Shown piece after piece: positions 31,198 to 43,021 of a stretch of 64,000 nt of DNA (its first letter is position 1; every line of letters starts with the position of its first letter). Origin of the DNA: Perognathus longimembris pacificus. Its lineage: Eukaryota; Chordata; Mammalia; Rodentia; Heteromyidae. Below the pieces are notes generated by a model that saw only the letters and a program-made list of their open reading frames with translations, made no database searches and was not told the origin of the DNA. Location of the stretch: NCBI RefSeq assembly GCF_023159225.1, contig NC_063166.1, forward strand, positions 79,075,785 to 79,139,784. Reading direction: 5' to 3'. The translations under genes were made by a program, and so were the position numbers.

Positions 31198-32218
31198 CGC
31201 TCTCTCGTTGGGGAGGGGGTGTGAAATGTGGAGCAGCAGCAGCCTTCTTGGAACACTGAGGCGAGCCCCGTGGAGAACCAAGCCCGGGTCCCCGCGCCTG
31301 GGTCCTTCACGAGTCGCCCTTGGTAGCGTCAGGGCCGGGAGATGGAAAGTCCCCAGCTTTCACAGACGCTTCACGTCGAGTTCTTGGAAGCCCGGAGCCT
31401 TGGGCCGCGTGCCCGGCCCTGCGGGTCGACGGCGCTCCCCAATGACCCTGACCGTCCACACTGGCTGCCCAGCCGTGCGGAGGGGTATGCCAGCGAGGCC
31501 GGGCCCCTGAAGTCTCGCCCGGTGTTGGGGAGCCCCCTGTGTCACCGCGCGGGCAGTGGAGGAGGGGCGCCCGGGTGTTTAGGGGGGGCCCAGTGGCGGA
31601 GCTGCGGGAGCTGCTGGGCTCCCGTGTGGTGACCAGCTCAGGAGAGGCCCCCCGTCCCCTCGGGGCTGACCAGACATGCTGGGGGGGGGCCGTGAGCCTT
31701 CCCAGAGCCCTGCGAGGGGGTGTGGGCCCGGAGGCACCCCAAGGCGGCGGCTCCCACACCGGAACAGACCCTCATCATGGCGGTGGGGTGGACCGCGGTG
31801 CCCCGGATCCCAGTGCCGACTCTCCGCCGGTCCCCACAGGGCGGCGGGGCCGGGGCGGACGGGGCCCCGGGCCTGGGGCAGGGCGGAGGGGCCAGGGCAG
31901 AGGGGCCCCCGGGCCTGGGGCAGGGCGGGGAAGCCGGGGCAGAGGGGGCCCTGGGCCTAGGGCAGAGCCAGGCGCCAACCTGGGCTCCACACAGGGGCCA
32001 GGGACCCCTGGCTGGGCCTTCGGGTGCAGGCCCTGCTTCCTAAGCTGCCCCACCCTGTCTTGGTTTCTCGGGGTGCCCCATCCTTCACCTCTATAACGAG
32101 CGGCGCACCTGCCTGGCCGGGCCTGGGCACCGGATGCCCCCGGGGCGAGTGCGGAGAGCGGCCTTGTGGGGCGAGGTCAGCGGTTCCCCTGCCCCAAGCC
32201 CCCCGTCTGGCCACGGAG
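31198..32218. other. Intergenic with 30-bp G-rich minisatellite
   Basis: At 31835-31970 about four to five units of gggcctggggcagggcgg with gccggggcagagggg variants. The remainder is unique and carries no gene. Confidence 0.55.
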
Positions 32219-32900
32219 CTCGCTCCTGGAGTGAGCGCCGGCCCCGCCCACCTCCCCAGGCCACGCCCAGCTTCCTGGAGTGAGCGCCGGCCCCGCCCTC
32301 CTCCCCAGGCCCCGCCCACCTTCCTGGAGTGAGTGCCGGCCCCACCCACCTCCCCAGGCCACGCCCAGCTTCCCAGAGTGAGCGCCGGCCCCGCCCACCT
32401 CCCCAGGCCACGCCCACCTTCCTGGAGTGAGCGCCGGCCCCGCCCTCCTCCCCAGGCCACGCCCAGCTCCCCAGAGTGAGCGTCGGCCCCGCCCTCCTCC
32501 CCAGGCCACGCCCACCCTCCTGGAGTGAGCGCCGGCCCCGCCCTCCTCCTCAGGTCAGGCCCACCTTCCTGGAGTGAGCTCCGGCCCCGCCCTCCTCCCC
32601 AGGCCACGCCCACCCTCCTGGAGTGAGCGCCGGCCCCGCCCTCCTCCTCAGGTCACGCCCACCTTCCTGGAGTGAGCGCCGGCCCCGCCCTCCCGCCCAG
32701 GCCACGCCCTCCCGCCCAGCTTCCCAGAGTGAGCACCGGCCCCGCCCTCCCGCCCAAGCCACGCCCTCTCCCAGGCCACGCCCCAGCTTCCCGGAGTGAG
32801 TGCCGGCCCCTCCCTTCCGCCCAAGCCACGCCCTCCCCCAGGCCACGCCCAGCTTCCCAGAGTGAGGGCCGGCCCCGCCCTCCTCCCAGGCCACGCCCAG
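32219..32900. repeat. 49-bp minisatellite with GC-box/KLF motifs
   Basis: About thirteen units. The first ten are spaced almost exactly 49 bases apart, each with gagtgagcgccggccccgcc then aggccacgcccacctt or a variant. Later units vary in length. Every unit carries ccccgccc and ccacgccc boxes. Confidence 0.95.
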
Positions 32901-34459
32901 GGCGAGGCGGGGCCTGTGAGTCACCGGCAGGTCCAGCGCCTGGGTGCCCCCCCCCCAGGGGCCAGGACGGAGCTGGACGCCCGCTGCTCCTCCAGGGGGG
33001 AGGGGAGGCGCTAGTCAGTCACCGGGACAAAAGCCGGCGCGAACCAGTTTGAGCAGAGGAGAATGTATCAATGTATCGGGTTCTACCCCCACCAAGACCC
33101 GTGCCCTGCTGCAGGCTCGGCGGGATCCAGGTGCTTCCCGGAGCTCTGCGAGTCGGCTAGGAGGCGGGCGCCACGGCGCCCGGGGGTACTGCCTGGATGT
33201 GCCCGACGGCCGCCTCGGGGGGGCGAGCAGACAGGTGCGGGCGGAGATGAGAAGGTGGCGCCTGGCAGAGTGTGCCGAGAGAAAGGAAGGGGAGCCCCGT
33301 GCGCAGAACGCTCCTTCAGGCGGATGTGCAAAGGGCCTGGGGTAGAGACGGTGAGCTGGGGTCTGGTTGAGCCCTGATCTTGCTTCTGTGCGGGAAACTG
33401 AGGCATGAAGAGTGCAGAGGCCGGGCCCAGGGTCACACAGCTGGAGGGAGGGGGTGAAGCTAGGGGTGTGGAGGAAGAATGGGAGCTTTGGCTTCTGCAG
33501 GCTTCTCTTCCCGTCAGAATCTTCTAGAAGGGCAGCCAGGCCTCCTGAGCCATCCCAGCTGTCACGGGGGCCGGGCCTGCCCCTCAATCACACAACGGCC
33601 TCTGCGGCTGTGGCGCCGTCCGCCTTCCTCCCCGGGGGGCCGGGGGCAGGGGGGGGGGCTCAGTCCACGCACATTGGCTCTGACAGGCCCGCCCTCCCCG
33701 CACCGGCTCCGCACAGGGATCCGTCCTCGCCCGTTGTTGTTTTCGTTTGCTGTTTGCTTGTGGCGGCCACACTGTTGTGCGTTTTCTTTGCCTCCCCCGG
33801 AGCGGGGCCAGCGTGGAGCTCTCGTCTCCGAAGGTCACCCGAGGCTCTTCTCCCGCATGAGTGGGGTTGAGAGCGAGGTGTCCGCCTTTTCTTGTTGTTT
33901 CTGGAGGGCTCTTTGCATAGGAAGGACCCGAGCCCTTCCCCGCAGTGCCTCGCGCTCCCCGCTCCCCCCCCCCCCCCCGGGCTTTCGGAGGCCGCGCTGG
34001 GCCCCGGCCTGGCCCCCGCTCGGATGGACGACATCTGGAAATGAGCTGGGCCATCGCCCACTGAACCGTCCTGCCTCGCTCTCTTCCCCCCCCTCCCTGG
34101 CGGGTGGGGGCGGGGTTCACGGCCGCCTCCTGCGGGCTCGGGGCCACTCGACCCTTTCCAGAAGGATCGATCTGATGACACGGTGGCCAGCATTCCCGCC
34201 GCTCACAGAAGGGGCCGCTGACGCATGGGTCCCCCTCCCCCCACCCCCAGCCCGGATGACAGTGTCCGGGAGGAGGGAGCAGGGCCGGGCGTGTGGCTCT
34301 GCCCACTGCCCTTCTCCGAGGCCCCCCGGCTCCCTGACTGGGACATGGCACACACCCCCACCTCCCCCCACCCCCCCCCCCCCCGTCCTCCCAGCTGGAC
34401 TCCCATTCTTCCTGTTCTCCACCCCCCTCCCCCCCTCCTTGGTAAATGACAGCTGTTTC
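32901..34459. other. Intergenic with L2 and MIR remnants
   Basis: L2 on minus at about 33325-33350 (gtgcaaagggcctgggg), MIR on minus at about 33385-33445 (gggaaactgaggcatgaag then ggtcacacagctgg). Homopolymer C near 33966 and 34372-34385. No gene. Confidence 0.5.
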
Positions 34460-34650
34460 TCCTCAGGGCCACAAGATGGCTGCCGCTGCTCCAGGCATCA
34501 CAGGCAGGATAACATCAAGGAGGGAAGAGGGGGAATACTTCTTCCTTTTAGGAGAAAGCCCCCGCGCAGACTTCCCGCTAACTAAGATTGGATCAAGCCC
34601 GCAACTAGGAGACAACTGCCGACCGGGGAGGGAGATCGCTTGGCTCTCGG
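34460..34650. repeat. Ancient interspersed repeat (unidentified)
   Basis: The wording ccacaagatggctgccgctg, tccaggcatcacaggcagg and later agcccccgcgcagacttccc follows a pattern I associate with an old mammalian repeat, but I cannot name the family. Base composition is markedly less GC-rich than the flanks. Confidence 0.4.
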
Positions 34651-35189
34651 GTGACAGAACCGACTTTGAGGTGCTCCCCGCAACACCTGGACGGTGCTCG
34701 CCCAGGCTTCACTGCGTCCTGCGGAGGAGGAGGCCCCGCAGCCCCGTCAGCCCGGCTCCCGGCCCGCGTGGGCCCTCAGCACCCGGCACGGGGCGGCTTT
34801 GATAGCCATTTTCCTGAAAATAACACAGAATCAATGCACCCCGGGCTCTGCAGCCAGAACCCGGAGCCCAAGGGGCAAAGCCCTGCCCTCCGGCTCCGGC
34901 CCCGGGCTCCGACGTGCAGGGCCCCCGGGTCAGGGCCGGGCTGGGCTCCAGGGCCCCGGGCGGGGCTCTGCTCCTCCCTCGCGCAGCTGCCCCCGACGCC
35001 CCGCCCAGACCCCCGCCCCCCTGCCCCCGACCACGCCTCCTCAGGAAACCCAGCACCCAGCACCCAGCGCCCCAGCCAGTGGGAAGAGAGGGTGGGGGGT
35101 GCCCGTCCTGGGCTGGGGCGCCGGGCTGGGCGCCGTCCTGGGCGTCTTCCTCCTTCTCAAGCTGGCGGCTCCCCACAGCTCCCCTGCCC
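34651..35189. other. GC-rich intergenic, unique
   Basis: No repeat or exon recognised apart from a short AT-richer patch at 34795-34845. Confidence 0.45.
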
Positions 35190-35410
35190 GCTTGTTGGTT
35201 TGTTTGGCCCTTTGTGGGGCTTGAACTCAGGGCTGCGGCGCTGACCCTGAGCCACTTTGTGATCAAGGCCGGCGCTCGACCACTTGACGCTCGGCGCCGC
35301 ACTGGAGATCGGTCTCCCGGGGGCTTCCCCGCCCGGTTCCAACCGCGGTCCTCAGATCTCAGCCTCCTCAGTAGCCGGGACGCCGGGGGAGCCACTGGCG
35401 CCCAGCCAGC
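35190..35410 (-). repeat. B1-Geo SINE
   Basis: On plus: tggggcttgaactcagggct, ggccggcgctcgaccacttg, gtcctcagatctcagcctcc and tcagtagccgggacgccg. Complete dimer on minus. Confidence 0.87.
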
Positions 35411-35430
35411 CCTGCTGGCTCCTCTAGTGA

Positions 35431-35865
35431 AGAGTCCATCCATTCACACATCCATCCACCCACCCGTCCATCCACCCATCCACCTGTCCATCCACCCATC
35501 CACCCACCCGTCCATCCACCCATCCACCCACCTGTCCATCCACCCACCTGTCCATCCACCCACCCACCCACCCGTCCGTCCATCCACCCATCCATCCATC
35601 CACCCACCCACCCATCCATCCATCCACCCACCCACCCATCCATCCTCTCATCCACCCACCCACCCATCCATCCACCCACCCACACATCCATCCTCCCACC
35701 CACCCACCCACCCATCCATCCACCCACCCATCCATCCATTCATCCATTCACTCACCTATCCATCCACCCACCCACCCATACATACATACATCCACCATCT
35801 ATTCATCCATCCATCCACCCACCCGTCCGTCCACCCACCCGTCCACCCACCCATCCACTCATTCC
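35431..35865. repeat. (CCAT/CCAC)n array, 0.43 kb
   Basis: Tandem catccatccacccacccg units with ccgtcc and cctgtcc variants. Confidence 0.95.
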
Positions 35866-36116
35866 TTCCCCAGTGCTCGAGGAGCAGCCCTTAGTCCTGG
35901 CCTCAGCTCCGAGTCCCAGAGCTGCAGCTGAGAGCAAGATGGTGGAGACTTTGCAGTCGGCCTGGTGCACACACGGGCGGGACCCCGAGGCGGGTAAGAG
36001 GGGGGGTGGCGTGGGGGGGGCTGAGGAGCCCGCGCAGAAGAGGTGGGCTGCAGCACGCCTGCGCTCGCTGTTTTCCACTGGATTTTAAGGAGAGGCTGAC
36101 GCCTGAGCAGAGACCT
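35866..36116. other. Unique spacer
   Basis: A mixed-composition spacer between two arrays; nothing recognised. Confidence 0.45.
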
Positions 36117-36830
36117 GCAGGGGTCGGGGGGCGAGGTTCCAGGGGGGGACCCCGGACACGCCGGGGTCCTGCGGTGCGCATGCGTGGCTGTGCAGGGGTC
36201 GAGGGGCGAGGTTCCAGGCGGGGTCCTGCGGTGCGCATGCGTGGCTGTGCAGGGGTCGAGGGGCGAGGTTCCAGGCGGGGGCCCCGGACACGCCGGGGTC
36301 CTGCGGTGCGCATGCGTGGCTGTGCAGGGGTCGGGGGGCGCGGTTCCAGGGGGGGACCCCGGACGCGCCGGGGTCCTGCGGTGCGCATGCGTGGCTGTGC
36401 AGGGGTCGAGGGGCGAGGTTCCAGGCGGGGGCCCCGGACGCGCCGGGGTCCTGCGGTGCGCATGCGTGGCTGTGCAGGGGTCGAGGGGCGAGGTTCCAGG
36501 CGGGGTCCTGCGGTGCGCATGCGTGGCTGTGCAGGGGTCGAGGGGCGAGGTTCCAGGCGGGGTCCTGCGGTGCGCATGCGTGGCTGTGCAGGGGTCGAGG
36601 GGCGAGGTTCCAGGCGGGGTCCTGCGGTGCGCACGCGTGGCTGTGCAGGGGTCGAGGGGCGAGGTTCCAGGCGGGGTCCTGCGGTGCGCATGCGTGGCTG
36701 TGCAGGGGTCGAGGGGCGAGGTTCCAGGCGGGGTCCTGCGGTGCGCATGCGTGGCTGTGCAGGGGTCGAGGGGCGAGGTTCCAGGCGGGGTCCTGCGGTG
36801 CGCGTGCGTGGCTGTGCAGGGGTCGAGCGG
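36117..36830. repeat. 57/75-bp minisatellite with NRF1-like cores
   Basis: Eleven units. The 57-bp form runs tgcgcatgcgtggctgtgca, ggggtcgaggggcgaggttc, then caggcggggtcctgcgg. A longer form inserts 18 bases (including cccggacacgccgg). Nine units keep tgcgcatgcg exactly, close to the NRF1 consensus TGCGCATGCGCA; two carry one-base changes. Long frames are open on both strands because the unit has no stop codon. Confidence 0.95.
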
Positions 36831-37820
36831 CGGCTGCTGTGGGCTCCCGGGTCTTGTGGTTGTTGTTCCAGGAGCAGTGGTGCTGGAGGAAAGACGACCA
36901 TGGAGAAACGAGTGGAGGAGACGCGGCGTGGCGGCCGCGGGGCCCAGCCCGGGGCGGAGCGGCTCCCCAGCTCGGCCCCCTGCATCCGGCCCCGCGGCCC
37001 GGGGGCCGAGCCTGGGCCGAGCTCCTAGGCCCCATCCCGGCCTGGCCTGGCTGGCTTTCCCGGCAGCCCCTGCGTGCCCCCCCCCCCCGCCATGCAGGGG
37101 CGCCCCCCCCTTGCACGAGCGTGGGCCGCGCAGGGATTCTGTCACGGGCCGGCGGGGCCTGACCCACTTTCCCGCCCTCTGGGACTTTTCCTAAGCAGGG
37201 GCTGTGCCCAGAGCGTCCCCGCTAAAAATAAAGAGGAGACGGGGAGGGGGGGGGAGGGCGGGGGAGGGGACGGCCCGCCCCGCCGGAAGTCCCTCGCGAA
37301 GTCTGACCACAGGACACCGAGTTCCCACACGGGCAGGGCACACGCAGTGCCTTCCGACCTCAGCCTCCCTTCCCTTGGAAGCGGGCAAACCCAGGTTCGA
37401 ATCCTGCCTCTGCCACTGGCCAGCTCGCTCGCTCGCTCATTCATTCGTTCGTTCATTCATTCATTCCACCGTCCGGTCAGTGGGCTGACTTCTGGGATGC
37501 TGTGAGTCTCTGAACCAAGCAGACAGGTCCCCCCGCCCCCCCCACCCCCCTACCCCTGGCCAAGCCCGAGGGCGCAGCGAGGGGCCCAGCGCAGCGGGGA
37601 GCGTGGGCCACGTGGCTGGAGCCCCATTGGCGGGCAGAGGGCTGAGCGCCCGGGGAGGGGCAGCGGGCGCCAGGCGGGGCGCGGGCGCGGGGGGGGGGGG
37701 GGGGGGTACTGCCGGGCTCAGCCACGGGCAGGCGGGCGTCTCAGGGACACCGCCTCGCACGCACTTCCCCCCTCCGGCCCCCCCTCGGCTGGGGCCTCCT
37801 AGGAGGGGGAGGAACCCACG
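36831..37820. other. Intergenic with MIR, (ATTC)n and MEF2-like site
   Basis: gctaaaaataaag near 37220 resembles a MEF2 site. A MIR piece on plus at 37380-37430 (cccaggttcgaatcctgcct) runs into an (ATTC/ATTCG)n tract at 37434-37466. Poly-G near 37691-37706. No gene. Confidence 0.5.
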
Positions 37821-39230
37821 TCACGGGTGCAGCGCGTGCAAAGGCCCTGGGGTGGGAAGGAGCCCGTGCTGAGGAGCAGGCGGGGAGCGGGGGGGGGGGG
37901 GTGGCCGGTAGGGAGGGCTCGGAGGGCTCCACACGGGTGGGCGGAAAGGAGGGCGGGCAGCGGGAAGCAGAACTGTGGCTCACGCGGCGCAGCTCCAGCC
38001 CTGAGTTCGAGCTCACCCTGGGCTGCACGGCGGGGGGGGCGAGGACAACGCGCCAGGCCCCGAGCCCAGGGCCCAGAGGCCCAGAGGCTCGCCCGTCCGG
38101 GGACGGCCCCGCCAGGCTCGCGTGGGGGTGCGGCGGCCTCCGTGGCTCCGCGCCCTCCGCGTCGGGCTGCCAGGGTGTAACGTGAGCCGAGGAAAACAAG
38201 CGGCACCGCGTGTGGCCGCGAGGGACACGGGGTTGGGGGGGGGTTGGCGGCGGGTGTTCTGGCGCTCCTGTGCCCGCCTGCGCCCTGCGCCCGCCCCCGC
38301 CCCTCTCCAATGGGCTTGGGGAGCATCTCGGCTGGCAGCCCCCCCCGCCCCCACCATCCCTGGAAGAGCCCAGGTCGCGGGCCGGGGAAGCGGGGGCCCT
38401 GCGCCCCTTCGCCCGGTCCCCCGGCCACCGGGCCAGGGCTGGGCTGACAAAGGTGGTGCCTGCTTTGAAATGAACTTTGGGCACAGCTCGGATCTGGAAG
38501 GATCTTTCTGGAAGACTCTGACCTGGTGAGCCAGGCTTGGTCCGGGGGCAGCAGCAGAGCACGGCCCCTGTGGGGCGCGGCCGGTGTGGACGGGCCTCGG
38601 CCCTCCAGCCCTGCGCCCGCCTTCCTACCCAGCCACCCCCCAGAAAAGGACCCCGCGGAGCCCGCCCGGCAGTGATGAGGCACCGTGAGAACAAAGCCAG
38701 GCCGGGGGCTGGGGCAGTCGGAAGACTCTGGTTGTGGGGGGGGGGGGTCCCCGGGCCAGGCCCTGATCTCACAGGTGACACCAGGCCACCTGGGCCCTGA
38801 GAAGCTGGGCCTGGGATTGGGGGGGAGGGCGGAACACCACGACGACGGCCGGCCGGTGCAGCGGCTAGTGCCTGGCAAAGCAGCCTCCGTCCACGCTCAC
38901 AGACCCCAGCTTCGCGCCCACTCAGGGCTCTGCACCCCCCCCCATGCACTTCTGCGGTTTGGGTTCCCCCACCTGCAAGGTCAGATAAGCATGGCGCTCA
39001 CCAAGGCCAAGAGGCAGGAAGAGAGCGGACCAGAGCCGCCTGGACTTCCGCCCCACCACCCCCTCCCTCCCTCCCCCAGGCTCTCCTGCTTCCCGAGGCT
39101 GTCAGCCGGGGTCTCCCCCCCCACACACAGCTCCGCCTGGTCTTTGGCTCAAGGGGCCCCTGGCACTCTGGGTCTCTGGCGTTGTTACTTGGGTGACTGC
39201 TGACCTCCAGGGAGTCCAGGCCTGAACAGC
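37821..39230. other. GC-rich intergenic with L2 and SINE scraps
   Basis: L2 on minus at about 37833-37860 (gcgtgcaaaggccctggggt). A Geo-like scrap near 37972-38030 (actgtggctcacgcgg then ccctgagttcgagctc). Otherwise unique; open frames have no recognisable domain. Confidence 0.45.
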
Positions 39231-39232
39231 CT

Positions 39233-39276
39233 GGCCACGCCCCCGGATGACCACGCCCCCGGACGGCCACGCCCCC
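39233..39276. repeat. Short CCACGCCCC tandem repeat
   Basis: Three units of ccacgcccccggatga-type sequence. Confidence 0.75.
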
Positions 39277-39419
39277 TGGGCCAGGGGCTTATCTGAGAGT
39301 CACAGAATTGTCCGCCCCTTCCGGGTCTCAGGAAGCCCCAGGCCACACACAGCTGACCCGGCCCAGCACCGCAGGGTTTTGCCATCTTTTTCTTTTTTAA
39401 TCGAAAGCTGTGGGAGCCC

Positions 39420-39616
39420 TTCGCCGGTGGCTCACGCCGGTCACCCCAGCTATTCAGGAGGCTGAGACCTGAAGATCACAATGCAAAGCCAGCCTGCGTA
39501 GAAAACGCCGGCAGACGTCCTAGGTGGACGGGGAGGCGCGGCTCAGGCGGTGGAGCGCCCGCCCGGAGCAGAAAAGCTAAGCCAAGTGCAAAGGCCGGAG
39601 CTTCAGCCCTGGCAGA
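39420..39616 (+). repeat. B1-Geo SINE
   Basis: ggtggctcacgccggtcacc, ctattcaggaggctgagacc, then the Geo half gcgcggctcaggcggtggag and a mutated end ggagcttcagccctggcag. Confidence 0.87.
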
Positions 39617-40404
39617 GGAAACAAAACCACCCGTCTCTGGAGAGGGGGCGTTTCATCGAATCCAGATGCCAGCACAGCGAGTCATAGGTCTCCCGCCTCC
39701 GCGCACCTCCATCCAGATGCAGAGGTTTCCCGTGAACCCGCTGGAGGTCTGGCCTGTCCCGGGTCCTGGCTCTGCTTCCCCCCCCCCCGCCCCTCCCCAC
39801 CGGCAGCAATGGTCCGGAGCTGCCCGCGGCGACGGCTCCACTCCCGGCCGTCAGCCCTGCGGTCAGGTGCGGCTGGGCGAGGCTGGCCCAGGCTGGCCCC
39901 TGGGGCGTGGCTTCCTGTCACCTTCGGTAGCCCGGTAAACCCCGCTCCCAAAGGTCGGGCTTTGGATGCTCGGCTTCCCAGGGAGGAGAAGGCGGGGAAA
40001 GGAGCGGGAAGGTGTGCGCGGCAGAGGGCTGGCTTCCGCCTCGGATCTCCTGAGGTCAAAAAGGCGGGGAAAAGCACCTAAACAGCGGCTCCGCCCTGAT
40101 AGACCACGGCCACACCCAACCTGGGGCCGGGACCCGCCCCGCCCCCCGCGCAGGCCCCGCCCCCAGAGGGAAGCCCCCGCCCTCCACCCGGAAAGCCACG
40201 CCCAGCCTGGGAAGCCCATTCCCCACCTGGGAAGCCACGCCCGGCGCGGAAGTCCCGCCCCCCGGCCCGGAATCCTGGCTCCCGGAACCCTTTCACCTTC
40301 CCTGGTGAAGACCGGTGGCCGGCAGACCGCGGAGTCCCCGCCAGGACCCCTCAACTCGCTGCTGGGTTTGGGAAGGGCTCTAAGCCCAGGAGGGACCCTG
40401 TCGG
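39617..40404. other. Intergenic, unique with CCACGCC repeats
   Basis: At 40180-40260 three imperfect units of ggaagccacgcccagcct-type sequence. No gene recognised. Confidence 0.5.
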
Positions 40405-40500
40405 CCAGCTGGGCGGCCCGGGCTCGGCCCCTCGCTGTGTGACCTTGGACAGCTTCCTTGACCTCTCTGGGCCTCCGGGTCCTCTGGAAAGCAGGGGCAC
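40405..40500 (+). repeat. MIR remnant
   Basis: cgctgtgtgaccttggacag then cttccttgacctctctggg is the diagnostic MIR core. Confidence 0.8.
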
Positions 40501-42159
40501 CGGCAGCGCCCGGGCTGCGGGGCGCAGGCATCGGCACGGGCAGAGAACGTCACCACCACAGGAAGCCACTGGGCAGCACTGCCCGCCCTGGAGATGCCCA
40601 GGTCCTCCTCTCCCGTCTGCAGGCATCATCGCGCAGCACCTGCTCAGGGTTGGGCGCCCCCAGCCTCCTGACCTTCGGTGTCTGACATTTGACCTCCTGA
40701 CCCTGGACCCGCCTCCCTGTGTTGGTGGCTGTGGGCCACCCTTTGCAGACGCACAGGGAGGTGGGCCGGGTGGCTGCGCCCCGGGGGGGGGGTCCTGCAT
40801 TCAGACCTCAGTTCATTCCTCAAACCCCACGAGGGCCTCTTGGGACAGAGGGACTCGGGGTTCCTCTGAAAACAGCGGGCGGTGTCCCCAGACCGTGACC
40901 CGGCTCGCGTTTCAGGGGCGGGAAGGGGAGGAGCTGGTGATAAATCAACCCCCAAAGTCTCCAGGTCGCCCCTGTGCCCAAGCTTCCCACCGCCACCGCC
41001 ATCCAGGCGAGAAAACACAGGCTTGGAGGAGGACGTGAACTCGCCGCAGCTGGGAAATGTCCAAGCGGGGATCTGAACCCGCACCTGAGGGCCCCCCCCC
41101 CCCCCGACCCGGGCCTCGGCCATTTCCCGAAGGCCACACCTGGCCCGCTCCCCAGTCCGGCCCACGAGGCTCAGTGCCGCGGCGGGGGGCTGTGCCTGGC
41201 GCCCCTTCCTTCCCGCGAGGCCTGGGGCAGCCCGAGTGCCGCCCTCCCGCCCCGCAGCCCGGGACCTGCAGGGCCCGGTGCGCGGTCACCCTGGCCAGCG
41301 CCGGGGAACAGGACGTCCCGGCCCTCCGCCCTGGCGGGACCCACGAGCTATTTCGGGCACGTTTCTGGATGAGAGTCGTCCCCGCCTGGACCCATTCAGG
41401 AGGAGGCCCAGGCTGGCCCAGCTGGGCTGCGGGTCGGGGCTGTGCTCCCCGCAGCCTCCTCCTCCCGCCCCAACCCCGGCCCGGGGTGCAGGGCTCCTCG
41501 CGCGCTCTGGAAACGGCCGTGATCCCATGGGCACGGATGGACGCGGGGATCACACAGACGGCTGCTCCCGAACCTTCTGGAGCCTGAATCCATTCCTAGG
41601 GGTCAGGACCCAGAGTAGAGAGGAGAACAGGTTCCAAGGCCAGACATGTGTCCTCTGCACAGATGAGGAAACTGAGGCTCAGGAAGAGAAATGGTTTGCC
41701 CCAGTCATGGCACAGGTCTGGGGTAAAGGAACTTGCTTTGAACTCAGGCCGAAGAGGGAATCGGGTGAGCTGCGCCCCGGACCCGGGCGACCGTCCAAAC
41801 CCCGCTCCCCTGGCGGCCCCTGGCCTCGGGAGGCGACCTCTGCCCGGCAGCCCCAGCCGCAGAAACCCAGAGAGCACAGGGGCTTGCGAATCCACCCGCC
41901 GCTCCCCGCGAATGAATGAATGAACGAGTGAATGAATCCGCCAAGAGCTGCCGGCTCTGGGATGGCTGAGCTGTGGTGGGGCTGTTAAGCTACACGCAGG
42001 GGTGCTTGGGGCTGGGCATGGGGGGGTCAGCGACTCCCACAGACAGAAGATAGTGGGGTGTCTTTGGTGTGCGCCTGCGTTTCCGGGGGTTGAGTGTGCG
42101 TTCAGCTTGGGGTTCCTCCCCAGCACTCCACTCCCCCCCCCCAAAAAAAAAATCATCTC
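40501..42159. other. Intergenic with two inverted MIR remnants
   Basis: MIR on minus at about 40985-41085 (aacacaggcttggaggagg then ggatctgaacccgcacctg) and 41655-41760 (gatgaggaaactgaggctca, gctttgaactcaggc). A tgaatgaatgaa tract near 41909-41935. Otherwise unique. Confidence 0.55.
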
Positions 42160-42262
42160 ATGGGCACGGGTGGCTCACACCTGTCATCCTAGCTACTCAG
42201 GAGGCTGAGATCTGCGGATCGCGGTTCAAAGCCAGCCCAGGCGGGAGAGTCCCGGGAGAGGG
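42160..42262 (+). repeat. B1-like SINE monomer
   Basis: gggtggctcacacctgtcat, cctagctactcaggaggctg, agatctgcggatcgcggttc and aaagccagcccagg, preceded by an A run at 42141-42151. No Geo half follows. Confidence 0.87.
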
Positions 42263-43021
42263 AGGCGCGGGAGGGAAGGTGGAGGGAGGGGAGCGCGCAC
42301 TGGAGGTCAGGAGCCGTTCAGCAGGGCTCCCGGCTCGCGGCCCCCTCGGGCTCTGCCCTCCCCCTACCCCCCCCCCCTGCATGGGGTGAGGCGGGGCTTG
42401 GTGCCCCGCCCTCTCTGGAGTCTCCGGGCTGGGGGCGTGGTCGGGACCCGCCCCACTTCCCATCAGCCCCCGGGTGCCTGGAACTGAATGAGCTGTTTGT
42501 TGTTCAGGGAAGCCGCGGTGCGGTCACCCCACGGGGCCGCCCTGCCCTCCGGCCCAGCCCGTGGGAATGCGGGCGGGGAGGCCGGCCAGGGCCCGGGTTT
42601 AAAAATACTGCAGGCTCCTAGGGTGCCGCACGGAGGGCGGGCGGGGCGCCGGGCACCGCGCTGACCCCGCGGCCCCGGTGCTCAGGGGCCCCCGGGGACC
42701 GCAGGGACAGCGGGCACGTGTGCGGGGGGGGGGGCGTGCGGGGGCACGCGGGCTGCGCTGCGGTCTCCCGGGACCTTCAGCCCAGAAGGCCGGAGCCACG
42801 TTTAACAATGACGCTCGACACAGCCCCCCGGGACGGGCAGCGGCTGGCCCTGCCCCAGCGCCCACTGGGTGCCAGACACCCAGAACGGGGGGGGGGGGGG
42901 CTGGGGAGGGAGCAGGCTGGAGAGGGGCAGCTTGGGGGAGGGGAGATCTGTGGGGTGCAGGTCCTCACCCAAGTATTCAGAGGAAGGAGATTTCCCTGCG
43001 GTAGGCGGGAGCCTCTGGAAG
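42263..43021. other. GC-rich intergenic
   Basis: Unique sequence with CpG clusters and a MEF2-like tttaaaaatac near 42599. G run at 42887-42900. No exon recognised. Confidence 0.45.

Noticed and set aside
35859..37194. Several 330-430-codon frames on both strands
   Set aside because: These are translations of the 57/75-bp minisatellite, whose unit lengths are multiples of three and stop-free, so frame persistence is automatic.
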